DNA of 64,000 nucleotides from Neckera pumila (lineage: Eukaryota; Streptophyta; Bryopsida; Hypnales; Neckeraceae). The notes below the pieces were generated by a model that saw nothing but the letters and a program-made list of their open reading frames with translations, did no database searches and was not told the origin of the DNA. Shown here piece by piece: positions 1-9,821 of the stretch. Location: NCBI GenBank assembly GCA_963969595.1, contig OZ018411.1:5520501-5584500 (forward strand), read 5' to 3'. The position numbers and the translations under genes were made by a program. Within the stretch, counting starts at the first letter, position 1. The number at the start of each line of letters is the position of its first letter.

Positions 1-381
1 TCAAATTTGAATAGTTCCAATTTGAAATTGAAGTATTTAAATTGAGCTATTTAAATTTGAAATATTTAAAATTCTAATTCTAAGGTTTTAACTATTTAAA
101 ATTTAATTAAGTTTAGAACTATTCAAATTTTGACATTTGAACTATGAAAGAAATGTGATTGTTTGCTATACCTCATAAAATGCTTGCCAATAATTCAGAA
201 TGCCTTTGATAAAATTGAAATTTTATTACAAAAAATAGTTAAATATGAAACTTTTTAATACAAATTCACAAAAAATGGACAAAGTATGAAGGAAAAATGA
301 CCTCCAGTGTTTGGTGAATTTGGAGCACCAAAGTGGAAAAGGATTAAATCAAAACAAAACACATAGATTATATTTATGGCT

Positions 382-455
382 CCAACCTTGGTGCAATGGT
401 TGGAACTTTGGTTCTCCAACCCTAAGGTCTTGGGTTCAAATCCCATTCAGGGCCT
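382..455 (+). promoter_or_regulatory. tRNA-like pol III promoter (A and B boxes), SINE-type head
   Basis: TGGTGCAATGG at 389-399 fits the tRNA A-box consensus and GGTTCAAATCC at 433-443 is a perfect B box, 33 bp further on. A convincing cloverleaf does not form because the acceptor ends do not pair, so this is not called a tRNA gene. The same block recurs on the minus strand near 23,960-24,035 with a decayed A box. This pattern is expected of a tRNA-derived SINE head or a repeat that captured one. Confidence 0.5.
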
Positions 456-718
456 TGCCCGTATGCATTACAAGAAAGTTGAACGGCTACGGTGCAAATA
501 TAAAAAAATTGGAAAAAAGAAAAAATTGGAATTTTTTTAAATTTTAAATTTTTTTAAAAAACTGCCAATTTAACTTGGCACTAATGTGGCACTAGTGGTG
601 CCTCGTCAAATTCCATTTTTTTTTCTTATAATTGCATTGCCACCATGCAAAATTGGCGGCCTCTTTGAGGTCTAAGAATTTTCCTAATAGTTGGGGCTTT
701 GCGCCAAGGCAGTCTATA

Positions 719-867
719 CAATAGAACCTCCCTAAATTGATCCTCCATAAGCTAATAAACCTTTGTAAGGCAATGTTATCAGAGCGGTCTTGGACTTGTC
801 CCTAATGTAATCTTATCAGACCATTTGAAACCGGTTCTGGACTAATTAGTTTAGAGAGGTTTTACTA
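719..867. mobile_element. pogo/Emigrant-like MITE with TA target duplication
   Basis: The left end reads CAATAGAACCTCCCTAAATT and the right end, reversed, reads TAGTAAAACCTCTCTAAACT. Both resemble the plant Emigrant (pogo, Tc1/mariner superfamily) terminus CAGTAAAACCTCTATAAATT. TA dinucleotides flank the element at 717-718 and 868-869. The interior is about 150 bp with no ORF. It lies inside the part of repeat R1 that copy 2 lacks. Confidence 0.6.
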
Positions 868-1168
868 TATATGCAACCCTTGCCTTTTGCCATGCAAGGA
901 ATCCACTTGGCAGGGATTGCATGCATGGCGGCACTCCTATACGGCAGGTGGTCCTTTGCTTACGTAGCAATTGCCACATGCACATGGCAACTGGCCTTGA
1001 TGATGTGGAAATGTTGACAACTATAATGTGGCAATTGACCTTATTATTGTGACAATTTTTAATATTTAAAAAAAATCACTGTCCAAATCAATAGAATTAT
1101 ACAATAGATTTTGGTCAGAAATTGACCAAGACAATGCAATGAAAACAATTAAAACAAACAACACATTT

Positions 1169-1382
1169 CACTAGAAGAAACCCGCGTTTTAGGTGACAAG
1201 TCCAGATTTTTTGGAATAGATTTTAGATGACATCTATGTTGACATCTAGCTCTTTTTATGTTTTCATGATGTAACATTGGATGTTATTGTTAACATAAAA
1301 AGAGCTAGATGTCAACATAGATGTCATCTAAAATCCGTTCCAAAAAATCGGGGCTTGCCACCTAAAACGTGGGTTTTTTATG
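1169..1382. mobile_element. Foldback CACTA-like MITE with 3-bp target duplication
   Basis: Two arms of about 90 bp (1,169-1,263 and 1,290-1,382) are near-perfect inverted repeats. The left arm begins CACTAGAAGAAACCCGCG; the right terminus has decayed. TTT flanks both sides (1,166-1,168 and 1,383-1,385). Repeat copy 2 near 23,681-23,700 preserves the uninterrupted sequence with a single AAA (reverse strand), so the insertion and its 3-bp duplication are both supported. CACTA ends and 3-bp duplications are typical of the CMC/EnSpm superfamily. Confidence 0.7.
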
Positions 1383-2466
1383 TTTTGGTTACATTTCTGT
1401 GGATTTTTATTACAAATTCTTTTTAGACAGAGGAAACTCCTCAAGAGGCTCCTATTATTTAGAAGCTCTATCTTAATATAGAAATTTCTTCAAGAGTTTT
1501 TTATTATATATGAAGCACATCAAAAGGCTTCCTATTATTATGTAGTACATATGACGTGACGCAAGAAATAATGTGGTCTACTCTCAAATTTACTTCCTTG
1601 GGGAGGTCAGTTTTCCTTTTTATTATAAGATAGAGTCTACTCTAAAGCAATCATCATCTTCAAACCGATCCTATAACTAAGTATTGAATGGATGTGAGGT
1701 GGTCTTTAAATGGACCTCTTTAACCATTGATTGCATTGTGAAAAATTTGTAATTTATTGTAAAAGCCAATCATTTGCGTTGATTTCCTTTCCTTTCTTTA
1801 CAAATTGTAGGTGGGTGCTTTTTGAGAGACTTTTTGTCAAAAATAGGCACCTAGGACTAATATCTTTGAAAAAACATAACTAATTTAATATTGCTTGCAA
1901 TTGGAAAATTATGAAACCACTTATGTTACATATTGCATCAATTTATCATTTTTTTGAAAATTAGCTAAAAATCTTCCCGTCCACAAAAACCCATGAGAAA
2001 GGTAGATCATCCCTTAAATGGTTGCTTTTAGAGCAAACTACCTTATTAAATGAGGTTGTCCTACATGGCTCCTCAGCCAACTCCAATCCTTATATTAATT
2101 GGAAAGTATCTAGCAAAGTATTACACCTTCTCAACGTTGCCTGGTTATTCAAAAACGGGCATGGCCATCGCTTAATGCAATGTCATGCGTCTGCCTTGAT
2201 AATGCTAGTACAGTTCAGATCCTTGCCACCAATGGAGGTACTGCACTTTGTTAAATTTTACTAGGTAGTCGTAAATTCACGGCCTTCCGTCCTTTCATTT
2301 CTCACAGAATTTCTCATAGAAGTCCTTTCAATCTTTTTAGGATGTGCCTGCGTGCATAAGAGATTGGAGGTGCTGTGCAAAAATCAGAAAAGGCATTGGC
2401 TATGGGTGATTTCAAGAAATACTTGTACTATTTGTTGTGTTTTTTATTTTCACACTTTTGATACTA

Positions 2467-2892
2467 AGGTACCCACCCCCCACCCCCCACCCCTAACCGA
2501 CAAATAAGGAAATCCAACATGATCTGGAGTAGTGAAGGCAAAACAAATATTTTTCAGAGGTACATCAATAGAAATGACATGGATTGCAAAAAAAATTGTA
2601 ATTTGATCGCTTGAACTGAAATTACTATGAATTTGGGAGGCAAAAAGTGCGCCGGACCCATGCCCAATGTATAAAGTCTTTCAATTCCGACCATTCAATA
2701 ACTTTTTATCTAATCATTATTTCCTATTTTTTTTTTCATAACTTGGGACAAATGTCACACATTTATTAGTTCCAACCTTGAAAACAGACAAAAACCGCAT
2801 TCTAAACGTGGTTGGAAATATGTGCACCTATAGGTTGGGAATAGGTTAGTGGTTGGGAATGGAGGGGTGGGGGTGGGGGGGGGGTGTTACCT
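2467..2892. mobile_element. MITE, family AGGTAAC, copy 1 (TA duplication)
   Basis: Ends read AGGTACCCACCCCCC and, reversed, AGGTAACACCCCCC. TA flanks both sides (2,465-2,466 and 2,893-2,894). The interior matches the reverse of 6,090-6,483, including a GTGCGCCGGACCCATG stretch and a GTGCACCTATAGGTTGG stretch. No ORF. TA duplication suggests Tc1/mariner ancestry, but the termini match no family I know. Confidence 0.6.
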
Positions 2893-3279
2893 TATTTGTA
2901 CTACAAATCAACTTCAGTACTATTGGAGCAATGGATATGAAACCTGGATGGTTGATTTGAAATTTCAAATCTACTATTTTAACAACACGTGAAGTTTGTC
3001 ATTGGATGGCAAGGATAGATGGCAATACATAATTCTTCAAAAAAACGGTTAATTGATTGCTAGATTGGAGGTGCTACAAGCCTCTACCAGGTACGATTGA
3101 GTCTTTTTGTGTACCTTGAAGTAATACTTTACAATTTATGCTAAAAAATGAGACTTCCACATTTCTAATTTTTAGAATTAGAATATATACTAGCAAAATT
3201 TATTTTTAAAGTGGCCATTGTTGCTAACTTAGAACAAAGAAGGAAGATCAAAGCTAAAAATAAAAAATCATTTTTATTT

Positions 3280-3655
3280 CAATATAAATTCAACCTAAAT
3301 GTAGCACACTTAGGCCAATGCAAAACACACTTGGAACATGGTTTTGAAAATCCCTCTCTTGAGAAGGGTATATTTCTATTAGAAACCAAGTTTGACACCG
3401 TAACTCTTCAAAAAAGATACTCAATATTACTAAAACCCACCAAAATCATATGTGTGACATATATTCAAAATTCAATCTTACTTATTGAATTAATTTTGAA
3501 AAAATTGAAATTAACTCAAGGACATTTTCTATTGCTATAAGAAGCTTACTTCAGAGTTTCATGTTCATTCAGTCATTTTTTGCAATACTTATGGCACAAA
3601 ACAACTTCTGCATTGAATATGTGACAGAAAATGGGATAGGTGTTTCTTGCAATCA
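3280..3655 (+). repeat. Dispersed repeat R2, copy 1
   Basis: This segment matches the reverse complement of about 13,285-13,672 with scattered substitutions and small gaps. Shared landmarks are TTTGACACCGTAA.TCTTC, TATGTGTGACATAT and ATACTTATGGCACAAAAC. A 109-codon ORF spans part of it but is not open in the second copy, so I do not treat it as coding. Terminal structure is unclear. Confidence 0.5.
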
Positions 3656-3743
3656 CCCCTATGGCCATGGCAATCTCACTGCACTTTGCACCTTATTCTG
3701 CTCATGCGCTTGGATTGATCTATGGTGCAGGGCTTCACAATTA

Positions 3744-4955
3744 GGTAGGTGGCTCTTAACCCCTAAAGTTTCATGACTATGTAATCACCAAAAACACTCC
3801 AAAACTGCCATACAACTTCCAATTTTTTTGGAAAAAAACAATTTTTGACACATGTAACCATAGGATCTTGTAGTATGATATTTTGGAAACATGTGGTAAA
3901 AATTTCAGAAAATTCCACCGTGTGGATCATAAGATATAAGCGTTCAAAGTCTTGAAAACCATTTATTCAATCCTGCAAAAAAACGGGCAGCTGCACTTTG
4001 CAAGCTCACTTTTCAATGAAAGAATGCTGAGAAAGGTGGTGCTTCTTCGAATTCAGTTTCCTAAATAAGTTGTCTATATGCTTGAAAAATTTCACATCAT
4101 TTGGAATTGTACAACATTTAGAAAAAAAATAGTAAGTAGAAAGAAGTAGGAAATGATTCAAAATACTAAATTGTTAAAAATTTAATCATGGAATTTAAAA
4201 ATGCCAATCCCAACGGTTGTAATATTGTAATAATCAATCTACATCCTAGGATTTTATTTTTTTTCCAAAAACATTGAAAATTGAGTTAAATAAACGATTT
4301 TAAAGGATTTTTTAGAGTAGGGAATCTATAATTGCCCGCAATTCAAAGACCCTCATAACTTTTGACTCATTGGTTGAAATGGAATGACTATAAGCTTTTT
4401 AAGTATATATAAATGTAGAGAACCAATTTCAAAAAAAAATTCCGAAAAAATGATTTTTTTTTATCTATCCAAATTGCCCAGTTACAAAAAAAAGTAACAT
4501 ATTAGGTCACAACTTTTGACTTGTGTTTTGAAATGTCATGAAACGTGGTACACATGAAGATATTCCTCGCCCCCACCTTCTATTAAAATTTCAGCTTCAA
4601 ATATGGATATCTCTAGTCACACGTACCTGCCCAAAATTTCTATACGGCCAAAAAATGTATGTTGGTCCTTTAGGGGTTAAAGCGACCTGTTTCTGAAAGC
4701 GATCTGGTACATTTGGCTTCTAACATGTACCAGAAGTATACATTTCAGGAGGGGATTGCTTTAAGAAACCATGTGTTTTCAACTTCAAAAATTCATAACT
4801 AATTCCATGAAGGTCCAAAACATACGAAACAACTTGGGTTCAATGCCCATTCCATTTTTTTTCCTATGAAAATTTACTAAGAATTGTTGCAAGGAGTTTA
4901 GCTTCCCCCAAAAGGCAATCAGCTCTTAAAGGGTCGCTTTAAGAGCCGCCTACTG
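3744..4955. mobile_element. pogo/Tigger-like MITE, interrupted by a TTAA element
   Basis: Inverted ends share GTAGGYGGCTCTTAAAGCGAC; the right end, reversed, starts CAGTAGG, as in pogo-type elements. TA flanks it at 3,742-3,743 and 4,956-4,957. The paralogous uninterrupted site near 25,796-25,802 (CAATACTACC) shows what was there before insertion. The left terminal repeat is itself split at its TTAA by the element at 3,760-4,676. Without that insert the MITE is about 290 bp. Confidence 0.65.
3760..4676 (-). mobile_element. TTAA-flanked piggyBac-like MITE, copy 1
   Basis: Begins CCCCTAAAG and ends CTTTAGGGG, bounded by TTAA at 3,756-3,759 and 4,677-4,680. It is collinear with the copy at 61,598-62,512. 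In reverse it matches the outer parts of the other large copies, for example the TTTTGGGCAGGTAC block. No transposase ORF. TTAA duplication with CCC-starting inverted ends is the piggyBac hallmark. It has landed on the TTAA inside the terminal repeat of the surrounding MITE. Confidence 0.65.
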
Positions 4956-5164
4956 TACTACCAAGTCTGCTCATTGCGATTTCTCATCATTGTCCGTCTC
5001 TTCCTTGTCAGTACTCTGCTTCGTTTCCCGTGCAGGAATGTTTCTCTGGCGTTTTGTTTTTTCAGAGGATATTGTGCGGCTGATTACATAGCATGTGGCG
5101 TTAAACTTTATTGATATGATTCAAAGTTAATTTCCTTCATATGTGATCAAGCGGGCCTCATTAT

Positions 5165-6086
5165 CCCCTAAAGTCCCATTGTCCCCTCGGGGGACAAAAT
5201 AGATTTCGGGCAGGCTACTACGGCTTCAATATTCATCATTATTTTTTGAAACTTTTTGTGAAGATAGAAAAGCACATTAGCTTTATGGGAATATAATTTT
5301 TATTTCAATTGGTGCTCGGGAGCAAAAGTTATAGCACAAAAGGTCCTTTTTTTTGGTGCAGCAGGCAAAAACCTTCTCATACAATTTTTTTTTTTTTTTA
5401 AATTTAAAATTATTTTCTCATAGATTGTGTTTTTATCTATATGGAAAGATTTTATTCATCCCATTTGGATTTGTGATGTGAAAGTCATGGACAATCTTAT
5501 TTTTTGGGCAATTAAAGCATCTTCTTGAAAAAATAACTTGTAGGATTCAATTTTGAATGCAATTTTCACAATTTTTCAAAAAAATTGTTTGACAAGGCTA
5601 AGCTTGTTTGCTAAAACAATCTCACCATTGGGATTATAGTGTTTTAATCCCATCTTAGAGCTATTGACAATTTAATTTTTCTTTCAATTTTGGACCTACT
5701 TCTACTTAACAATTTTTTAAAGAATGAAAATCAAGTGTATTTTTTTGGACTTTTTTTTCCTAGATTCTCAATTCAATTATTCAACATAAAAAAATTAAAC
5801 TCAAAGTTTGTGTTGCAAATTTTTCTTACAAACGGCAATCAAAGTCATCTAAAATTGCAAATCAATGTTCAAAAAATCAAAAAAATTCAACTTTGAATGC
5901 TTATATCTTCTAATCTATATGGTCAAACTCTATGAAATTTTTACCACATGAACTCAAATAAGTTAAGTACAAGATCCTATGGTTAGATTCTAAAAAAACT
6001 AATTTTTTCTCTTTTCTTGGATGAATGCAATAGAACTGGCGATTTTGAGTCGATTTTGACAGAAAAATGCCTTGGGACTTTAGGGA
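5165..6086 (+). mobile_element. TTAA-flanked piggyBac-like MITE, copy 2
   Basis: Left end CCCCTAAAGTCCC, right end GGGACTTTAGGGA, flanked by TTAT (5,161-5,164) and TTAA (6,087-6,090). A short hairpin, GTCCCCTCGGGGGAC, lies just inside the left end. The insertion used the TTAA formed by host TTA plus the first A of the MITE at 6,090, so it is younger than that MITE. No ORF resembling a transposase. Confidence 0.6.
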
Positions 6087-6089
6087 TTA

Positions 6090-6483
6090 AGGTAACTCCC
6101 TTCATTCCCGACCACTAACCCATTCCCAACCTATAGGTGCACATATTTCCAACCACACTTAGAATGCGGGCTTTTTTTGTTTTCAAGTTTGGAACTAATA
6201 AATATGTGACACATGTCCCAAGTTGTGAAAAAAAATAGGAAATAATGATTAGGTAAAAAGTTATTGAATGATCGAAATTAGAAGACTCTATATATTGGCC
6301 ATGGGTCCGGCGCACTTTTTGCCTCCCAAAATTCATAGTAATTTCAATGCAAGCGATAAAATTACAATTATTTGTGCAATCCATGTCATTTTTATTGATG
6401 TACCTCTGAAAAATATTTGTTTTGCCTTCCCTACTTTAGATCATGTCGGAATTCCTTATTCAGTTGATTATGGGGGGTTACCT
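6090..6483. mobile_element. MITE, family AGGTAAC, copy 2 (TA duplication, empty site known)
   Basis: Ends read AGGTAACTCCC and, reversed, AGGTAACCCCCC, with TA on both sides (6,088-6,089 and 6,484-6,485). The intact paralog at 26,058-26,068 reads TCATTATGTCG with a single TA, which confirms the TA duplication. The interior is the reverse of the copy at 2,467-2,892. Confidence 0.7.
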
Positions 6484-6583
6484 TATGTTGAAAAGACCGC
6501 TTTGTAGCAGCAAAATTTATAGGTAAACAATGAACTTCTAATAAAAACAAGGATGATGAGAAACTTTGTTGAAAGAAGTTATA

Positions 6584-7909
6584 AGGTAGAGGCATCTATT
6601 GTCGATCCGGATCCATTTCCAATCTATAGGGAGTACTATTTCTGATCTTAGCTAGAACAGATTTAAACAAATCCAATCTAAGCTGGGAATGTGTTTTTTC
6701 AAGGTAGGGACTAATAAGGTTATGACACATGTTCCAAAGTAGTGAGAGTAAATGCACTTCTTGATGGATCGGAATTGGAAGAGTCTAGAGATTGGCAATT
6801 GGTCCTGAGTACTTTTTGGCTCCCAAAAGTTCATAGTAATTTCAACTTTGGGATTAGAATTATGAAAAAATTTCAATCCCCATATTTCCTATCTTTCTAC
6901 ATGTGAAAAATTTGCTTTCTCATAAATTGTTCATAATTTGTTGGAAAATCCCTTAACCCCTAAAGGCCCAAGTGCCCGTTCAGTGGACAAGTGGGATTTT
7001 GGGCAGGTACCTATGGGCTGAAACTTTGTCCTGATTTTTTGAAACTTTTTTAGAAGACAGAAAAACTGATAAGCTTCGTGGGAATATAATTATTTTTCAA
7101 TCGGTGCCCGGGAAAAAAAGTTATGCCCAAATAAGCTCAAAACAGGGGAGAGCGGGCAGCAAAATTTTTTTTGCAAAAAATAATTTTTTTTTTTTTTGAA
7201 TTCTTTTTCCCATAGATTATATTTTTGTCTATCTGGAAAGCTTTGATTCATTTCATTTGGATTTGTTATGAGAAAGTTATGGACATTCTTGTTTTTCGGG
7301 CAGTTAGAGCATCTTTTTGAAAAAAATAACTTGTAGGACTCATTTTTTAATGCAATTTTTCAAATTTTTCAATTTTTTTTTTTGGCATGGTTTAGTTTAC
7401 TTGCTAGAACAATCTCACCATTGGGATTAGTGCATTTTAATTCCATCTAAAATATATGAATATTTTAGATTTTCCTTCTATCTCGTACTTAATTCTACTT
7501 AACAATTTTTTAATAATGAAAATTAAGTTTTTTTGAATTTTTTTTTTTTTCGTAGACTCTCAACTCAATTCTCCACTATAGAGATTTAAAGCTCAAAACG
7601 CTGTAGTGCAAAAATTTTAAGTTAAAAATGTTTAAAGTCAAAAAATCTGGTCCCGCAATGTGCTGAAAATCTTGTTTTTTTCACTTTAAACGCAGATATC
7701 TTGCAATCTATGCGGTCAAAAACTCTGAAATTTTTTCCACACATTCTCGTACTAGTTAGCTGTAAGATCCAACGGTTAGATGTGCAAAAAAAACATTTTT
7801 AATTTTTTTTTCACTCTTTGCTAAAAAAATGGCAGTTTTGGGTGTTTTTGGCAGAAAAAAGGCCTTGAACCTTTAGAGGTTAAAAGATCGACAATGGGTA
7901 CCTCTACCT
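6584..7909. mobile_element. MITE, AGGTAGAGG subfamily, interrupted by a TTAA element
   Basis: Inverted ends AGGTAGAGGCATCTATTGTC and AGGTAGAGGTACCCATTGTC (right end reversed) with TA on both sides. The paralogous site near 26,158-26,166 (AGTTACAGTTCAG) is uninterrupted, with CA where TA would be. Parts of the interior (GACACATGTTCC, CTCCCAAAAGTTCATAGTAA) resemble the 6,090 copy, so the two subfamilies are related. The element at 6,957-7,879 is nested in its right third. Confidence 0.65.
6957..7879 (+). mobile_element. TTAA-flanked piggyBac-like MITE, copy 3
   Basis: Starts CCCCTAAAGGCCC after TTAA (6,953-6,956) and ends CCTTTAGAGG before TTAA (7,880-7,883). It is collinear over its length with 8,895-9,816 and with the outer parts of 51,081-52,478. 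GGGCAG recurs inside (near 7,012, 7,155 and 7,297). No transposase ORF. Confidence 0.65.
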
Positions 7910-8227
7910 TAGTTCAGATGGCATCTTTGTTTATCATATCACAAATGGAATTGATGTGATCCCTTTTGGGGATTTGGATTCTTGTTAGGAATGCTTACTT
8001 CTTGAGTGCCCATGCCAAACTGCCCGAAATCCACCCATATTGGACTACTGTCCAGGAAATCTACCACAGCGTCAGAAATCACATTGAGGGAGGTTGATTA
8101 TTGAAATTCATAGAAATGTAGGGTCCAGAGGTGCGGACAAAATTTCAAAGAGGTTGACCTATTAATTAGAAGATTATAGTGGTCAAAGTAGCATGAAATG
8201 ATGGGCAATGCGATTTCTGGAGAGATA

Positions 8228-8799
8228 CACTACTTCGGAATGGCACTGCTACCAGAGGAAGTGGGTTCTTCCCCTAAATTTTTGGCAGAGGGCGGGGTTA
8301 GTAGTGATGTTACGGCTTTAGGGCAACCCCACGCCTGGCTTGCGGTAAAGGGGCGCCAAATGGCAAAAATCCATCGTTTGGCGTGCGGTCATATTAAACA
8401 AAGAGTCATGACCCCACGGGAAGACTCGCCAAGTAGTCAAAAGGTGCTCCAAACTTCCTATTTTATTATTTTAAAAAGAATCTCTTCAACTTTTGAAGAA
8501 AACCTTTCAAAAGGTGAGACTCAAAACATTATTTAATTAATAGCTTGGCGAGCCCCATTCAAGAGTCTCCATTTGCCCGTGCCTTCTTTATTTTTGGCCA
8601 TGGCCGGGCATGTTTTTTCACTTGGTGTGCGTGCTATGGGGCAATTTCCAAGCCACGGCCCGCTCATTGCCCGTGTTGAGTGCGTTGGGCAAGTTGATGT
8701 GGGGTTGCTCTTAGGGTTTTTTGTCTCGTGCAGCATGCACACAAGTGCTGCGAATTCATAAAGGTCACAGTGTTGAAGTAAGGCAGATCGGAAGTAGTG
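8228..8799. mobile_element. CACTA-like non-autonomous element
   Basis: Left end CACTACTTCGGAATGGC; right end reversed CACTACTTCCGATCTGCC. The interior is GC-richer than its surroundings, with GGGCAA/TTGCCC motifs repeated in both orientations towards the right (8,570-8,700). The 3-bp flanks (ATA and TAC) do not match, so a target duplication is not proven. ORFs of 62-112 codons across it overlap each other on both strands and match nothing I recognise. Confidence 0.5.
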
Positions 8800-8894
8800 T
8801 ACAACAACAATTGACACATTGGCCCACTGTACGAAAATAGTGTTTTTAATTATCCCTGCATTCTGCGTGATAATGTCCTGTGTAATGTCTTTAA

Positions 8895-9816
8895 CCCCTA
8901 AAAGCCCGTTGTCCCTTCGGAGGACAAATGTGTATTTGGACAGATACCTACGGGCTGAAATTTTGTCCTGATTTTTTGAAATTTTTTTTGGAGGTAGAAA
9001 AGCTGCTTAGCTTTACGGGAATATAATTTTTTTCACAATCAATGCCCGGGAACAAAAGTTATGACCAAATAAGCTCAAAACAAGGGACGGCGGGCAGCAA
9101 AAAAAATTTGCATTTTTTTTTTTTTTCTTAGTATTTTTTTTCTCATAGATTATATTTTTGTCTATCTGATCTGGAAAGCTTTGATTCATTTCATTTGGAT
9201 TTGTTATGAGAAAGTTATGGACATTCTTGTTTTTTGGGTAGTTAGAGCATCTTTTTGAAAAAAATAACTTGTAGGACTCATTTCTGAATGCCATTTTTCA
9301 AATTTTTCAAATTTTTTTTTTGCATGCTTTAGTTTATTTGCTAGAACAATCTCACCATTGAAATTAGTACATTTTAATTGCATCTAAAATATATGAATAT
9401 TTTAGATTTTCCTTCTATCTTATACCTACTTCTACTTAACAATTTTTTTAATAATGAAAATTAAGTTCTTTCGAATTCTTTTTTTTGGGTGGATTCTCAA
9501 TTTATTCTCCACTACAAACATTTAAAGCTCAAAACTCTATAGTGCAAAAGTTTTAGGTTAAAAATGTTCAAAGTCAAAAAATCTAGTCCCACAATGTGTT
9601 GAAAATCTTGTTTTTTTCACTTTGGACGTAGTTATCTTGCAATTTGTGCGGTCAAAAATTTTGATATTTTTTCCACACATTCTTAAACTAGTTAGGTGCA
9701 AGATCCTATGGTTAGGTTTGCAAAAAAAAAACATTTTTAATTTTTTTCGCTCTTTGCTAAAAAAATAGCAGTTTTAGGTGTTTTTTGGTAGAAAAAAGGC
9801 CTTGGGCCTTTAGGGG
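8895..9816 (+). mobile_element. TTAA-flanked piggyBac-like MITE, copy 4
   Basis: Bounded by perfect TTAA at 8,891-8,894 and 9,817-9,820. Ends are CCCCTAAAAGCCC and GGGCCTTTAGGGG. A hairpin TTGTCCCTTCGGAGGACAA lies close to the left end. It is collinear with copies 3 and 6. It abuts the TAGACATC-rich region to its right. Confidence 0.7.
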
Positions 9817-9821
9817 TTAAA

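Larger units (their letters stand above)
1..1168 (+). repeat. Dispersed AT-rich repeat R1, copy 1 (continues off the window start)
   Basis: This stretch matches the reverse complement of about 23,660-24,490 along most of its length. Shared landmarks include the runs around 130-240, the tRNA-like block at 380-455 and the CCACAT/GGCAATTGCC-rich block at 930-1,030. Roughly 455-900 has no counterpart in copy 2, so it is an insertion or was lost there. Part of that extra segment is the MITE at 719-867. No coding potential is evident. The class is unknown: it carries a pol III-like promoter on the same strand but is longer than a normal SINE. Confidence 0.6.
1400..7998 (+). pseudogene. Decayed duplicate of the 5' region of the PHYH locus, broken up by MITEs
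   Basis: Blocks of this region run collinear with 25,300-26,250: about 1,430-1,545, 2,060-2,420, 3,650-3,743, 4,958-5,160, 6,484-6,583 and 7,912-7,998. The counterparts include the presequence-like ORF, the first PHYH exon (ATG changed; near 6,486-6,525) and the first intron. The gaps are filled by elements annotated separately. No PHYH catalytic exon is present, so the copy is 5'-only and cannot make an enzyme. The presequence ORF is interrupted. The locus at 25.4-28.9 kb is the intact one. Confidence 0.75.

Noticed and set aside
382..455. A functional tRNA gene
   Set aside because: A and B boxes are good, but the acceptor arms do not pair and no proper anticodon stem forms.
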